Below are positions 54,583 through 63,226 of a DNA stretch of 64,000 nucleotides, piece after piece. Below the pieces are notes generated by a model. That model did no database searches, had not been told where the DNA came from, and worked only from the letters and a program-made list of their open reading frames with translations. Position numbers and translations under genes: made by a program. Positions within the stretch are counted from its first letter, which is position 1. Each line of letters starts with the position of its first letter. The stretch comes from an uncultured Paracoccaceae bacterium (GTDB taxonomy: Bacteria > Pseudomonadota > Alphaproteobacteria > Rhodobacterales > Rhodobacteraceae), in NCBI GenBank assembly GCA_947503965.1, contig CANNFU010000003.1, forward strand, positions 1 through 64,000, in the 5' to 3' direction.

Positions 54583-54717
54583 GCGCGGTGCCTTTGCAAC
54601 AGATGTGTCTTGAATGGCGCGATAGCTGTTTTCGCAGGAAGGGGCAAGGATGTGGCAGTTGACGGGGTGTCTGGTGCGTGCGAACTCCGGTGTGCAAAAT
54701 GACCCAAGAGGCACGAC

Positions 54718-55500
54718 ATGGCATTTCAAATCATCCGGCATGCATTTTCGATGATCTTCGGAAATCTGGGTCAGGCACTGCGCGTTTCGATTGGGCCGTA
54801 CATGATCCTGGTTCTGGCCTATATTTTCACATTTGTCTTGTTGGGGGATAGCGTTGATTATCTTGATAATATGCCAGATGCCGAGATGCTCACCGAGCTA
54901 AGTGGCGCGACTGTTATCATCACTGTGCTTTTGCTTCTTGGTCTGACGCTTTTCACGTTTGGTTGGATTGCTGTGTCATGGCACCGGTTTATCCTGCTGG
55001 AGGAGTATTCTGGCATGTTGCCCGCGATCGCGGATCGACCCATCTGGCCATATGTCGGTCGCAGCATTCTTTATGCTTTGCTACTGGTTGTGATTGCCTT
55101 TCCGCTGTTTTTCGTTTTCGGGCTTATTGCATCGCCGTTTTTGGCGGCCGGTATTCCCATAGGTAGCTTTATCGTCTTCTTGGCTGCTGCGGCGACCATT
55201 GCGTTTGTCTGGTTTCAGATTGCGCTGGCGCTGCCTTCGGTCGCTGTTGGAAATCCTATTACGATGGGTCAGGCTTGGGCTGCGTCATCTGCCTTATCCG
55301 GAACGATCTTTGGTGTTGCTGTCCTACTGGTGCTCATCAACGGCGCTGCCGACCTGTTGATCGAGCAGATTACGCAGACCGCGCCGATTATCGGGTTTGT
55401 TCTGGATGTGGTGGTTCAGTGGCTTTTGTTGATGCTGGGTGTCAGCATTCTGACCACGCTTTATGGTCACCTGATCGAGAAACGCCCATTGATCGGTTGA
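54718..55500 (+). CDS. Polytopic inner-membrane protein, unknown function
   Basis: A 260-residue protein with about six hydrophobic segments (roughly 26-46, 62-85, 115-135, 140-165, 195-215 and 230-252), ending in [13 protein letters not shown]. No catalytic or transport motif is visible. It lies 135 bp from argG and 48 bp before the WecG-type gene, possibly in the same transcript. Confidence 0.65.
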   Translation: MAFQIIRHAFSMIFGNLGQALRVSIGPYMILVLAYIFTFVLLGDSVDYLDNMPDAEMLTELSGATVIITVLLLLGLTLFTFGWIAVSWHRFILLEEYSGMLPAIADRPIWPYVGRSILYALLLVVIAFPLFFVFGLIASPFLAAGIPIGSFIVFLAAAATIAFVWFQIALALPSVAVGNPITMGQAWAASSALSGTIFGVAVLLVLINGAADLLIEQITQTAPIIGFVLDVVVQWLLLMLGVSILTTLYGHLIEKRPLIG

Positions 55501-55548
55501 GTTGGTCGCGATGCCGGACCACCGTATATAATTGAGAACGACAACATT

Positions 55549-56319
55549 ATGCAGATTGAGTGGGTTCCAGCCTCAAAAGGGCAAAACGTGGCGGTGACGG
55601 TGCCGACATTGGATGCGCTTTTGGCGGACATGAAGGTTCATTTTGCGGATCAAAAGGGGTTTAGCCTGGCGACGCTGAATCTGGATCATGTGGTCAAGTT
55701 GCGCGATGATGCGGCGTTTCGTGCCGCCTATGTCGCCCATAGCCATGTCACCGCGGATGGGAACCCGATTGTCTGGCTGTCGAAATTGGCGCGCACCCCT
55801 GTATCGCTGTTGGCGGGTGCTGATCTGATTGCGCCTTTGGCACAGCTTGCAGGATCGATGGATGTGCCTGTGGGGCTGTTGGGCAGTACTGAGGACACGT
55901 TGCAAGCCGCTGCGGATGCGTTGCAGGCGCGGCATCCCGGTTTGCGTGTGGTGACCCGCATCGCGCCACCGATGGGGTTTGATCCGACAGGTGACCTGGC
56001 TGAAAGCTATATTGCGCAGCTTGAGGCGGATGGTGTGGGCTTATGTTTTCTTGCGCTGGGCGCCCCCAAGCAAGAGCTGTTTGCGGCCCATGCGATGACA
56101 AAGACCGATAGCGTTGGCTTTGTTTCGATCGGGGCGGGGCTGGATTTCATCGCAGGAACGCAGGTGCGCGCGCCCAGATTTGTGCGTTTGATCGCGGCGG
56201 AATGGTTGTGGCGGCTTTTGACGAACCCAAGGCGGCTGGCGGCCCGGTATGCGGCATGTTTCGGCGTGCTGCCGCGATTGCTGGTATCCGCTTTGCGTGC
56301 GCGGCGGGCAAACGGGTAG
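55549..56319 (+). CDS. WecG/TagA/CpsF family glycosyltransferase
   Basis: A 256-residue glycosyltransferase of GT26: FSLATLNLDHVVKLRDDAAFRAAY, VTADGNPIVWLSKL (the DG motif), LLGSTEDT, and GLCFLALGAPKQELF. Members transfer ManNAcA or GlcNAc-type sugars to lipid-linked intermediates in surface polysaccharide synthesis. Position left of the EPS genes fits. No good SD is seen for ATG 55549. Confidence 0.88.
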   Translation: MQIEWVPASKGQNVAVTVPTLDALLADMKVHFADQKGFSLATLNLDHVVKLRDDAAFRAAYVAHSHVTADGNPIVWLSKLARTPVSLLAGADLIAPLAQLAGSMDVPVGLLGSTEDTLQAAADALQARHPGLRVVTRIAPPMGFDPTGDLAESYIAQLEADGVGLCFLALGAPKQELFAAHAMTKTDSVGFVSIGAGLDFIAGTQVRAPRFVRLIAAEWLWRLLTNPRRLAARYAACFGVLPRLLVSALRARRANG

Positions 56320-56349
56320 CCGCGCCAGCAGGGACTACGTGGTTTTGGT

Positions 56350-56925
56350 TTAAGGTTCGGTTTTTCGATGCTTGCGCAGCAGCCAGAATGCGTTTGCCCC
56401 GATCATGATGATACCGGTCAGTTCAAAGACCCAGTTCATACGAAATCCACCGATGGTGTATCCGATCAGTTGATCGAAATGGTGAAAACCTGCGGCCCGG
56501 ATCGCGACGAACGCAAGCAGAAAAACAAGCCCCAATATCGCAAGCCAGAGCTGTGCGAAGTCACGCCGCATCGTCCAGGACAAAAGGACGGAAGCACCGA
56601 CGGCGATGACCACAATCAGAATGATGAACGTGAATTGTACGATGCGCCGATTGTCATACCATCCTTGTGCCTGCGCCATACAACGCCCTGCCGCTGTCAG
56701 CGCGGATTGCAGATCAAGCTGCTTGTTGATGGCAAGGGCGAACAGAAGCAATGTCAGGATCAGCCAGAATGTGCGCTGTCGTCCGGATTGCCGGATCATC
56801 GCCAGCAAGGCAAACACCGTTGCGACGATGTAGGCGGCAACCGTGACCCATCCCATGATCGTTGGATCACCAATTTTCGGTGACCAAGTCGCAAATACAC
56901 AAGTGATCAGATCATTCAGGGGCAC
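56350..56925 (-). CDS. Polytopic membrane protein, unknown function
   Basis: A 191-residue protein with five predicted helices (about 24-43, 52-67, 92-113, 125-145 and 165-183), ending in LLRKHRKTEP. The EPS locus nearby suggests an envelope role but there is no diagnostic motif. The start follows a GC-rich leader. Confidence 0.65.
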   Translation of the reverse strand: MPLNDLITCVFATWSPKIGDPTIMGWVTVAAYIVATVFALLAMIRQSGRQRTFWLILTLLLFALAINKQLDLQSALTAAGRCMAQAQGWYDNRRIVQFTFIILIVVIAVGASVLLSWTMRRDFAQLWLAILGLVFLLAFVAIRAAGFHHFDQLIGYTIGGFRMNWVFELTGIIMIGANAFWLLRKHRKTEP

Positions 56926-57147
56926 ATCGTTCCCAACCTATCGCCGCCCAGCCGGGCAAGTTAATACGCCTTAGTGGTAGGAAGTGGGGCGGGTGCCGTC
57001 AAGAAAACGGACGCGGGCCGTACAAGCGCGGCAATCCATTGTTGACATGCGGCGCACAAAACAAAAATTGCCGACGCATCAATTGCGGTCGGCATCATCG
57101 TTATACTTGTAGAGGTGGCGGTAGAAGCGGTGCGGATATGGCTTAAG
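56926..57147. other. Intergenic region upstream of the 56350 gene
   Basis: This 222-bp stretch contains no convincing gene. It has TTGACA at 57042-57047 without a good -10 element and an inverted repeat GCCGAC (57070-57075) / GTCGGC (57088-57093). I see no RNA gene. Confidence 0.4.
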
Positions 57148-57363
57148 TCAGCTACGTTGTGTGACTGCTGACTTGGCTTCGTGGCTTTGCTTTGGGATCA
57201 AGCTCCAAACGACTGCGACGACCGTACCGAGCATTCCGGCAACCGCGTAAACCAATAGAGCTGTAAGAAACCCCGAACCAGACAAGAGCACTGCCGTCGC
57301 GGCAATGATCCCGGACAATATCCCGAAGGCGATAGATACAATAAACACTGTCGGCTCCTCCAT
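57148..57363 (-). CDS. Small two-helix membrane protein
   Basis: A 71-residue protein with two hydrophobic helices (about 4-28 and 30-54) and a short charged tail (PKQSHEAKSAVTQRS). The start codon lacks a strong SD. It stands in a lower-G+C stretch between the two EPS blocks. It may be real or fortuitous; no family is recognised. Confidence 0.45.
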   Translation of the reverse strand: MEEPTVFIVSIAFGILSGIIAATAVLLSGSGFLTALLVYAVAGMLGTVVAVVWSLIPKQSHEAKSAVTQRS

Positions 57364-57687
57364 TTCAGGACGTACAAGGTGAAAGTTTTCGCCCTGTGTT
57401 CAAACCTGTCTGACGACAGTGTCCAAACTGTGTCCACAATCTGGCTAGGCTACGCTCTTTTGATTAACGTAACCTTAACGTTGCGTCTTCATTTCACCAC
57501 TTACCGCTAAGATTGTAGCAATCATATGCGTCAGAATAGTCCACCCAAAGTGATAAACCTCTATATTGGCGGGAATTGGCTCAAAAATGCGGACAAATAG
57601 GCCAAAAACCGACAAATTGTCGCTTATATTGGGCTAATGCCCGACTTTGCATCCGGATTAAGACTGCGTGAAACGCCGACTCGCCTG
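57364..57687. other. Intergenic region, lower G+C
   Basis: The 324-bp gap between the small membrane gene and the beta-barrel gene has low G+C content. A direct repeat TTAACGTAACCTTAACGTTG lies near 57465. No gene or RNA is clear; it may carry the promoter of the 57148 gene. Confidence 0.4.
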
Positions 57688-58920
57688 CTACGGACGCCAG
57701 GAAATCGTGCGATTAAGTCCCGCGAAGACGGTGTTACTGCGGCTGCGCGTCCCATCATCATCACGCAGATTGATTCTCGCACCGACGTTGAACTCCCAAA
57801 GACGGTTCAGTTCGACCGCGTAACTACCCGATACCTCACCCGAGGCGAGTACGTCGCTGCGATCGGGATCACTGGCTTCTGCATAAGTGATCTCGAACCG
57901 CATGCCGCTGACGGGTGTAACTGCTTGCGCGAATGTGGCGCGTAGCGTGGTTGTACCGCGATCACCACCCGGTGAAAGGCTGCGCGCAGCGCTGAGATCG
58001 ATTTGTCCGGTGGGGCGCGGATAGCTGAAACTGATGCTGCCGGTGGGCCGCGTCTCTCCGTCGTCGGCCTCGACGATCCCGACTGAGCCCGCCAGAGACC
58101 CGCGCGGCAAAGCTAAACTACGGGAAATAGAGCCAGCCCAAAAGACATCGTCGGTTTCATTGCGCGACGTGCTGAGCTGGTAGGTCAGATCGCCCAAGGG
58201 TCGTGAAAAGACCAGGTTGGTGCTGAGTGTCAATCGGTCTTCGGACGGCGCGCCGACCTCGTCCGTTTCGGAATAGCTCAGATCAAGGTTGCCGGTGGTG
58301 ACCTCGTTGATATTCAGCCTGACCCCTGCCCCAACCGTATTGGTGTCACTTTCAGCGAGTGCCGCACTTGCGTCTTCGTAGCGCAATAATTGCTGGCTTG
58401 CGCTGATCCGATATCCCAATGGGTCGGTCTCGCCCCAGCGCAGGCTTGCCGCAACCGTGGTTGCGATACGGATGCCACTGCCGGTGAGATCCTCAAAATC
58501 GTCGGGCAAAACCAATACACCATCGGCATTGATGAAATCGGATGCATCCCGCAGGAACGAGATGTCCGACCGCAGCGCGCTGATCGAGGTGTCAAATACG
58601 GCGTCGGCGCTGTTGCGGCTATAGGCAAACCGAAGGCTGACATCTTCGTTGGTCAGTTCGTCCTCGGTCGCGCGGATGCCCGTACCAAGATCAAATGACA
58701 ACCGCTGAGAGCGTGTTTCCGTAACCGCCCCAAAACGGATGTCGGTAATGCCTTGGACGCTGTCTTCTTCCTCTGGCGTTTCGAGATCGCTGTCGCTGGT
58801 GGCTTCGAATGACTGGCCGAAATCGAACGTAAAGAATACGCCGCCAGGCTCTGCATCCTGCGCGAGCGCAATCACCGGACAAAGACCACCTGCCAAAACA
58901 AGGCTGACTAATTGCTTCAT
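57688..58920 (-). CDS. Outer-membrane beta-barrel protein of the EPS locus
   Basis: A 410-residue exported protein with a signal peptide (1-20, ending VIALA), an acidic N-terminal linker and many amphipathic strands to the end (GYRISASQQLLRYED, TLSTNLVFSRPLGDLTYQLS, WEFNVGARINLRDDDG). The size and pattern fit the EPS-locus barrel proteins of exosortase-type clusters. It is likely the outer-membrane partner of polysaccharide export. It is the last gene on the minus strand, 39 bp after the export protein. Confidence 0.75.
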   Translation of the reverse strand: MKQLVSLVLAGGLCPVIALAQDAEPGGVFFTFDFGQSFEATSDSDLETPEEEDSVQGITDIRFGAVTETRSQRLSFDLGTGIRATEDELTNEDVSLRFAYSRNSADAVFDTSISALRSDISFLRDASDFINADGVLVLPDDFEDLTGSGIRIATTVAASLRWGETDPLGYRISASQQLLRYEDASAALAESDTNTVGAGVRLNINEVTTGNLDLSYSETDEVGAPSEDRLTLSTNLVFSRPLGDLTYQLSTSRNETDDVFWAGSISRSLALPRGSLAGSVGIVEADDGETRPTGSISFSYPRPTGQIDLSAARSLSPGGDRGTTTLRATFAQAVTPVSGMRFEITYAEASDPDRSDVLASGEVSGSYAVELNRLWEFNVGARINLRDDDGTRSRSNTVFAGLNRTISWRP

Positions 58921-58959
58921 GTCGGACCGCCCCCCAGCGGTATTTCGGGGTGCTTTGAT

Positions 58960-59544
58960 TTACTCAAACAACTTGCGTTGCGGGATGATGATCACATCCC
59001 CTTCATGCATCCGCACTGACCCGTTCCTGCTGCTGCCATCAAGTATCTTGTTGTAGTCGATTGTATAAATCTCGGACCCGCGGCGCAGTTGGATACGCTT
59101 GGTTGCGGCGAAATTGGTGAAGCCGCCAAATTGGGCAAAAGCCTGCAGCAGCGTGGTGCCCGGCTCTAATTCTATGCGACCGACGTTGTTGGCTTCGCCG
59201 ACAACGAAGATGGCTGTCACCATCTCTTCTTGTTCTTCTGCCGGGGCCAGCGCCTGCAGATCGACGAAGACATTCGGCGGGTTCACAAAACTGGAAGCGA
59301 GCCGCTGGGCCAGCGCCGTTTGGATCTGTTCGATTGTCAATCCGGTCACGCGCAGCGCGCCGGCACCGGGCAACGAGATCCGTCCGTCAGGCGAGACAAG
59401 CAGGATACGGTTCAGGGTGGCATCTTCGACCACTTCGACACGCAAGGTGTCACCTGGTTGAACACGGTATTCTTGCGCGATGGTTTGGGTCGCAAAAAAC
59501 AGCAGGGCAATAACACTGCTCAGAAACGCGGTGAAACGAGTCAT
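58960..59544 (-). CDS. Polysaccharide export (OPX/Wza-type) protein
   Basis: A 194-residue exported protein. The signal peptide ends TIAQ, followed by EYRVQPGDTLRVEVVEDATLN, a poly_export domain, and GRISLPGAGALRVTGLTIEQIQTAL, then an SLBB-like module (AIFVVGEANNVGRIELEPG) and VRMHEGDVIIIPQRKLFE. Unlike E. coli Wza it has no lipobox Cys and no C-terminal amphipathic helix, so it is a short OPX type. Start chosen at 59544 with GAGGCTA upstream; the longer frame is unrelated. Confidence 0.88.
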   Translation of the reverse strand: MTRFTAFLSSVIALLFFATQTIAQEYRVQPGDTLRVEVVEDATLNRILLVSPDGRISLPGAGALRVTGLTIEQIQTALAQRLASSFVNPPNVFVDLQALAPAEEQEEMVTAIFVVGEANNVGRIELEPGTTLLQAFAQFGGFTNFAATKRIQLRRGSEIYTIDYNKILDGSSRNGSVRMHEGDVIIIPQRKLFE

Positions 59545-59668
59545 ATTTAGCCTCTTACACGATGTTGACATGGGATCTGCGCCCCACTTTGGCGCAAACC
59601 TTAACGCGAAATTGTCTCTATCCAAATGAAAACGCACAAAATCATCCCGGTTGTGGCCAAGTGATACC

Positions 59669-62095
59669 TTATTGACCCAATTCCTGCAGTTTCGTCCGCG
59701 CGACATCGAACTGGGGCAGTGTGCTGTTACCCGCCAAGGCCAGTGCGCGGTTGAGTTGCGCAACCGCACGTTCGTTTTCACCAAGGGCGGCATAGGTCAT
59801 GCCAAGATGGTATTGCACTAGCGGGTCATCGGGCAGTCCGGCGGCGGCCGGTTCAAGATAGTCGCGTGCCTCTTCGAATTTGTTCTGCCGGTACGCGATC
59901 CAGCCATATGTGTCCTTGAACGATGGCAGGTCGAGTTCGCGCAGCCGTTTGGCGATGGTTGCGGCTCGCGCGATGCTGTCAGGGTCGTCCTTATGCGTGG
60001 CAATCAGCGATGCGAGATTGTTCGCGATTGTCACCGCGCTGGAGTTGACGGCATACATTTCTTCATAAAGCGCAATCGCCCCGTCGATGTCACCCTGCGC
60101 CTCAAGCTGGCTGGCCCTGACCCAGCGCAGGTTCAAAGAGTTGGGCTGTGCCACCAACGCGGCATCAATGACATCTGCGGCGGCCTGTGCCTGATTGGTT
60201 GAGACAAGCAAATTATACAGCCGCAATACCGGTGCCTCGGATTGCGGTGAAGCCGCGATCATGTCGCGAAACAGTGCCTCGGACGCGGCAAAATCCCCGG
60301 CCATTGCAAAAAGGCTGGCGTTCAGCATCTGCAGGGTCGGGTCGTCGGGATGGTCATTGAGGGCCTGATCAAGATAACTGCGCGCCGTATCGACATTTCC
60401 GGCCTGAAGATGAATTTGCACCACTTGAGCGATGGCGCTGATGCTGGCATTGCCCTGTTCGATTTCGCCCTGAAGGAAGGCCAGACTGTCTTCGGTCTTG
60501 TTCTGGCCCAGCAGCAGGGCGGCCTGCAACGATGTTGCGGCCTCTTGTGCGGCGGGTGTGTCGATGGCCCGAAGTGTGTTGGCGATTGTCTGGGCTTCAA
60601 CCCAAGCGCCTTTGCTGAGAAGGATTTGCGCCAGCGTTGTCATAACAGGCACATTCCCAGGGTTCGCTGCGCGTGCATCGGTCAGCACATTGCGGGCGGC
60701 AACGCTGCGCCCTTCGCGCAGAAGGAAATTGGCATAGCGGATCGCCTCATCCGGGGCGCCACCGCTGATGTCAAACGCCAGTGCCAGACGTTCGCCTGCC
60801 AGTGCGCGGCTGCCTTCGCGTTCGTGGGCTTGCGCCATCAGTGTCAGTATCTCTGCGTCACGTGGCTGCTGGCCAAGGGCCCGGCGCAGATCAAGGATTG
60901 CCTGATCGGCGCGGTCGTCTTCAATGGCCCAAGCGGCGCGCAATTTCAGCGCATCAACATTTGATGCGTCTTCGGCAAGAATAGTGTCGACCTGCGCACG
61001 CGCCGCAGCGATATCACCAGTTGAAATCAACAAACGTGCATAGGTGTTGCGGATACGTCGGGTCTGGTCGTCAGCGGCAGCATCGGCAAGAATGTCAGAG
61101 AATGTGTTGACTGCGGTTTCTCGTTCTCCTGCCTCAAAGTCGATCACTGCGGCCAGTGACCGATAGATGTCGGCATTGACGTTTCCGTCATTGGCGGCTG
61201 CCAAACGCTCAAGCTCTGCCTTGGCGGCCTGCGGTCCCTGCGCAGCCTGGATCAACTGCACGACACCGATATGTCCTTCGGGTGGGCCGGTCAGATCACC
61301 GGCAAGTTCGCGCAGATATGCCTCGGCCCCGGCTAAATCACCCTGCGACAGATACCAGGCAATCAGCGATTGGGTCAGTTCTTCGTCTTCGGGGTAAAGC
61401 GCGACCATATATTCAAGCTGTGCGCGAATGGCTGGGATGTCCTGCACCTGCATCAACAGCCTTAGGCGAATGGTGTTGTAGCCATAGCTTTCGGGATCCA
61501 TCTGCAAGGCGCGGTCAATTTCCGGCATAGCGTCCAGTGGTGTGTCGCTGCGCAAAAGATCATCAATGACAACGCGCCGCGCGATTTCGTTGTCTGGATC
61601 AGCCCGCAGAAGTGTGTTTGCACGCGCTGCGGCGTTGGCCATCGTGGCCGCATCATCTGCCAGATTTGCGTCGCGGTAGGTCAATACAGCGTCCAGCGCC
61701 TGCGCGGACGGATCATCGGGCAAAAGAGCGATTGCGGCGCTGCCGTGTCGCTGTGCCTCTTCCCAGTTGTTTATGTCGACGGCGATACGCGCGAGTATCA
61801 ACCGGACCTCTGGCGTGTCCGGATACTGTTCGATCAGGCGCAGATATTGTCCGTAGGCTTCGCCGATGTTTCCCTGCTCGCGTCGGATATCGGCGAGCTT
61901 GCGACGGGCATCTTTGTGAAAGCCATCATGCTGAAAAACGTTCATGAACTCGATGGCTGCGCGGTCCAGATCACCCGCTTCCAGCAGCGTAAGGCCGGAT
62001 TGGTAGAATGCGTCAGCTTTTTCTTCAGACGTTTTGCAGGCGACCAATAAGGTGATGCCAAAGCATATGAAACATAAGCGCAAAAAGCGTCGCAT
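59669..62095 (-). CDS. PrsT-like TPR-repeat lipoprotein
   Basis: An 808-residue lipoprotein with lipobox LLVAC (Cys20) and about 18 tetratricopeptide-type helix pairs from residue 25 to the end (FYQSGLTLLEAGDLDRAAIEF, LILARIAVDINNWEEAQRHG, and so on to LPDDPLVQYHLGMTYAALGENERAVAQLNRAL). PrsT-type lipoproteins are known in PEP-CTERM/exosortase-linked EPS loci. It may be a scaffold in the periplasm. 124 bp separate it from the export protein. Confidence 0.85.
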   Translation of the reverse strand: MRRFLRLCFICFGITLLVACKTSEEKADAFYQSGLTLLEAGDLDRAAIEFMNVFQHDGFHKDARRKLADIRREQGNIGEAYGQYLRLIEQYPDTPEVRLILARIAVDINNWEEAQRHGSAAIALLPDDPSAQALDAVLTYRDANLADDAATMANAAARANTLLRADPDNEIARRVVIDDLLRSDTPLDAMPEIDRALQMDPESYGYNTIRLRLLMQVQDIPAIRAQLEYMVALYPEDEELTQSLIAWYLSQGDLAGAEAYLRELAGDLTGPPEGHIGVVQLIQAAQGPQAAKAELERLAAANDGNVNADIYRSLAAVIDFEAGERETAVNTFSDILADAAADDQTRRIRNTYARLLISTGDIAAARAQVDTILAEDASNVDALKLRAAWAIEDDRADQAILDLRRALGQQPRDAEILTLMAQAHEREGSRALAGERLALAFDISGGAPDEAIRYANFLLREGRSVAARNVLTDARAANPGNVPVMTTLAQILLSKGAWVEAQTIANTLRAIDTPAAQEAATSLQAALLLGQNKTEDSLAFLQGEIEQGNASISAIAQVVQIHLQAGNVDTARSYLDQALNDHPDDPTLQMLNASLFAMAGDFAASEALFRDMIAASPQSEAPVLRLYNLLVSTNQAQAAADVIDAALVAQPNSLNLRWVRASQLEAQGDIDGAIALYEEMYAVNSSAVTIANNLASLIATHKDDPDSIARAATIAKRLRELDLPSFKDTYGWIAYRQNKFEEARDYLEPAAAGLPDDPLVQYHLGMTYAALGENERAVAQLNRALALAGNSTLPQFDVARTKLQELGQ

Positions 62096-62137
62096 TAGCC
62101 TACCTTACCATTCATGTGGCAAGCACTGGTTACCAGA

Positions 62138-62815
62138 TTAGTAACCAGTGCCCTTTAGAACAACACGAACGGTCGCAATCAGCAGTTTGATGTCATTGGC
62201 GAACGACATGTTCGCAACATATTCCGTATCGAACCGCGCGCGGTCCGCGAACGTGCTGTCGTTACGCTTTGACACCTGCCATGTACCCGTGATGCCGGGA
62301 CGTTGTGTGTAATAGGCGCGGCCAGGGTACATATCCCGCTGTTCGGGCATCATGGGCCGTGGACCAACAAGGCTCATATCGCCAATCAGCACATTCCAAA
62401 GCTGTGGCAGCTCGTCAAACGAGCTTTTGCGCAAGGCATGGCCGAAGCTTGTGATCCGGGGGTCGCGCTTGAGCTTTTGCGTCAGCGTCCACTCTGCTGC
62501 GGCCTCTGGGTTCCTGGCCAGATAATCGCTCAGCATTGCATCTGCATTGGCGACCATCGTGCGCAATTTCCAGATCCGGTAAACCTCGCCACGTCGTCCG
62601 ACGCGATCCTGCCAGTAGAACGGCGAATGCCCATCCAAGGCGATGATCAAGGCGAGCAGACCAATCATCGGCAACACGATCGGCGCAGCAAGCAGGACAA
62701 CGACGATGTCGAAGACGCGCTTGAGCCCAAGTTCATAGGGACCAAACTGCAGCAGCGATAAAATAACCGCCCGCGATTTTGTCCGCTTGGGTACTTCTGA
62801 ATAATTTGTAGTCAT
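62138..62815 (-). CDS. Undecaprenyl-phosphate sugar-1-phosphate transferase (ExoY type)
   Basis: A 225-residue PHPT initiating transferase with one N-terminal helix (about 34-56), FYWQDRVGRRGEVYRIWKLRTM, SFDELPQLWNVLIGDMSLVGPRP and ITGTWQVSKRN. It places the first sugar on undecaprenyl phosphate in the inner membrane to begin repeat-unit assembly. It is 42 bp before prsT and is divergent from the ATPase gene at 63227. Confidence 0.93.
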   Translation of the reverse strand: MTTNYSEVPKRTKSRAVILSLLQFGPYELGLKRVFDIVVVLLAAPIVLPMIGLLALIIALDGHSPFYWQDRVGRRGEVYRIWKLRTMVANADAMLSDYLARNPEAAAEWTLTQKLKRDPRITSFGHALRKSSFDELPQLWNVLIGDMSLVGPRPMMPEQRDMYPGRAYYTQRPGITGTWQVSKRNDSTFADRARFDTEYVANMSFANDIKLLIATVRVVLKGTGY

Positions 62816-63226
62816 TTAAAACTCACTCGTTTCTAATTCACATGCACCCAAAAATTTCGGCACAAAATTAACCCCGAAGCACCCAAATGGCGCCCACTTT
62901 CAAGCATCTGTTAACACTTCATAGATCACAACAAGCAGTGTGTTGATGAACATATCATAAACGAAGGCGCGCCACAAAAATAGACCATTTTCAACAAGTT
63001 TGATGAATTTATCGTCTCTTTAAGTGATTGAAAAAGAGTATTTTTCCCTATTGTTGCGCCCTTAGAACCAATGTGTCGTTTAACGGGCCTTACCTAAAGT
63101 CAGTTATTCCATACCTTGGGGGCTTTGCTGGCATGAAAAGCGGTTATCAGATACAGATCACAGGACATCGAATCACGTCTGTGTCCGTTGTCACAGACCC
63201 CGTCCTGACCTTGATTTGGGAACTTT
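62816..63226. other. Divergent promoter region of the EPS locus
   Basis: The 411-bp gap between ExoY-type and ATPase genes is A+T-rich on its left side and has no gene that I trust. No clear sigma-54 or sigma-70 promoter was identifiable. A frame at 63028-63255 would overlap the ATPase start and is not believed. Confidence 0.5.

Noticed and set aside
53677-54702. 341-codon open frame on the plus strand
   Set aside because: It is antisense to argG; no homology is apparent.
63110-63150. Sigma-54 promoter before the ATPase gene
   Set aside because: A GG-N10-GC arrangement can be found, but the flanking bases do not fit TGGCAC-N5-TTGC.
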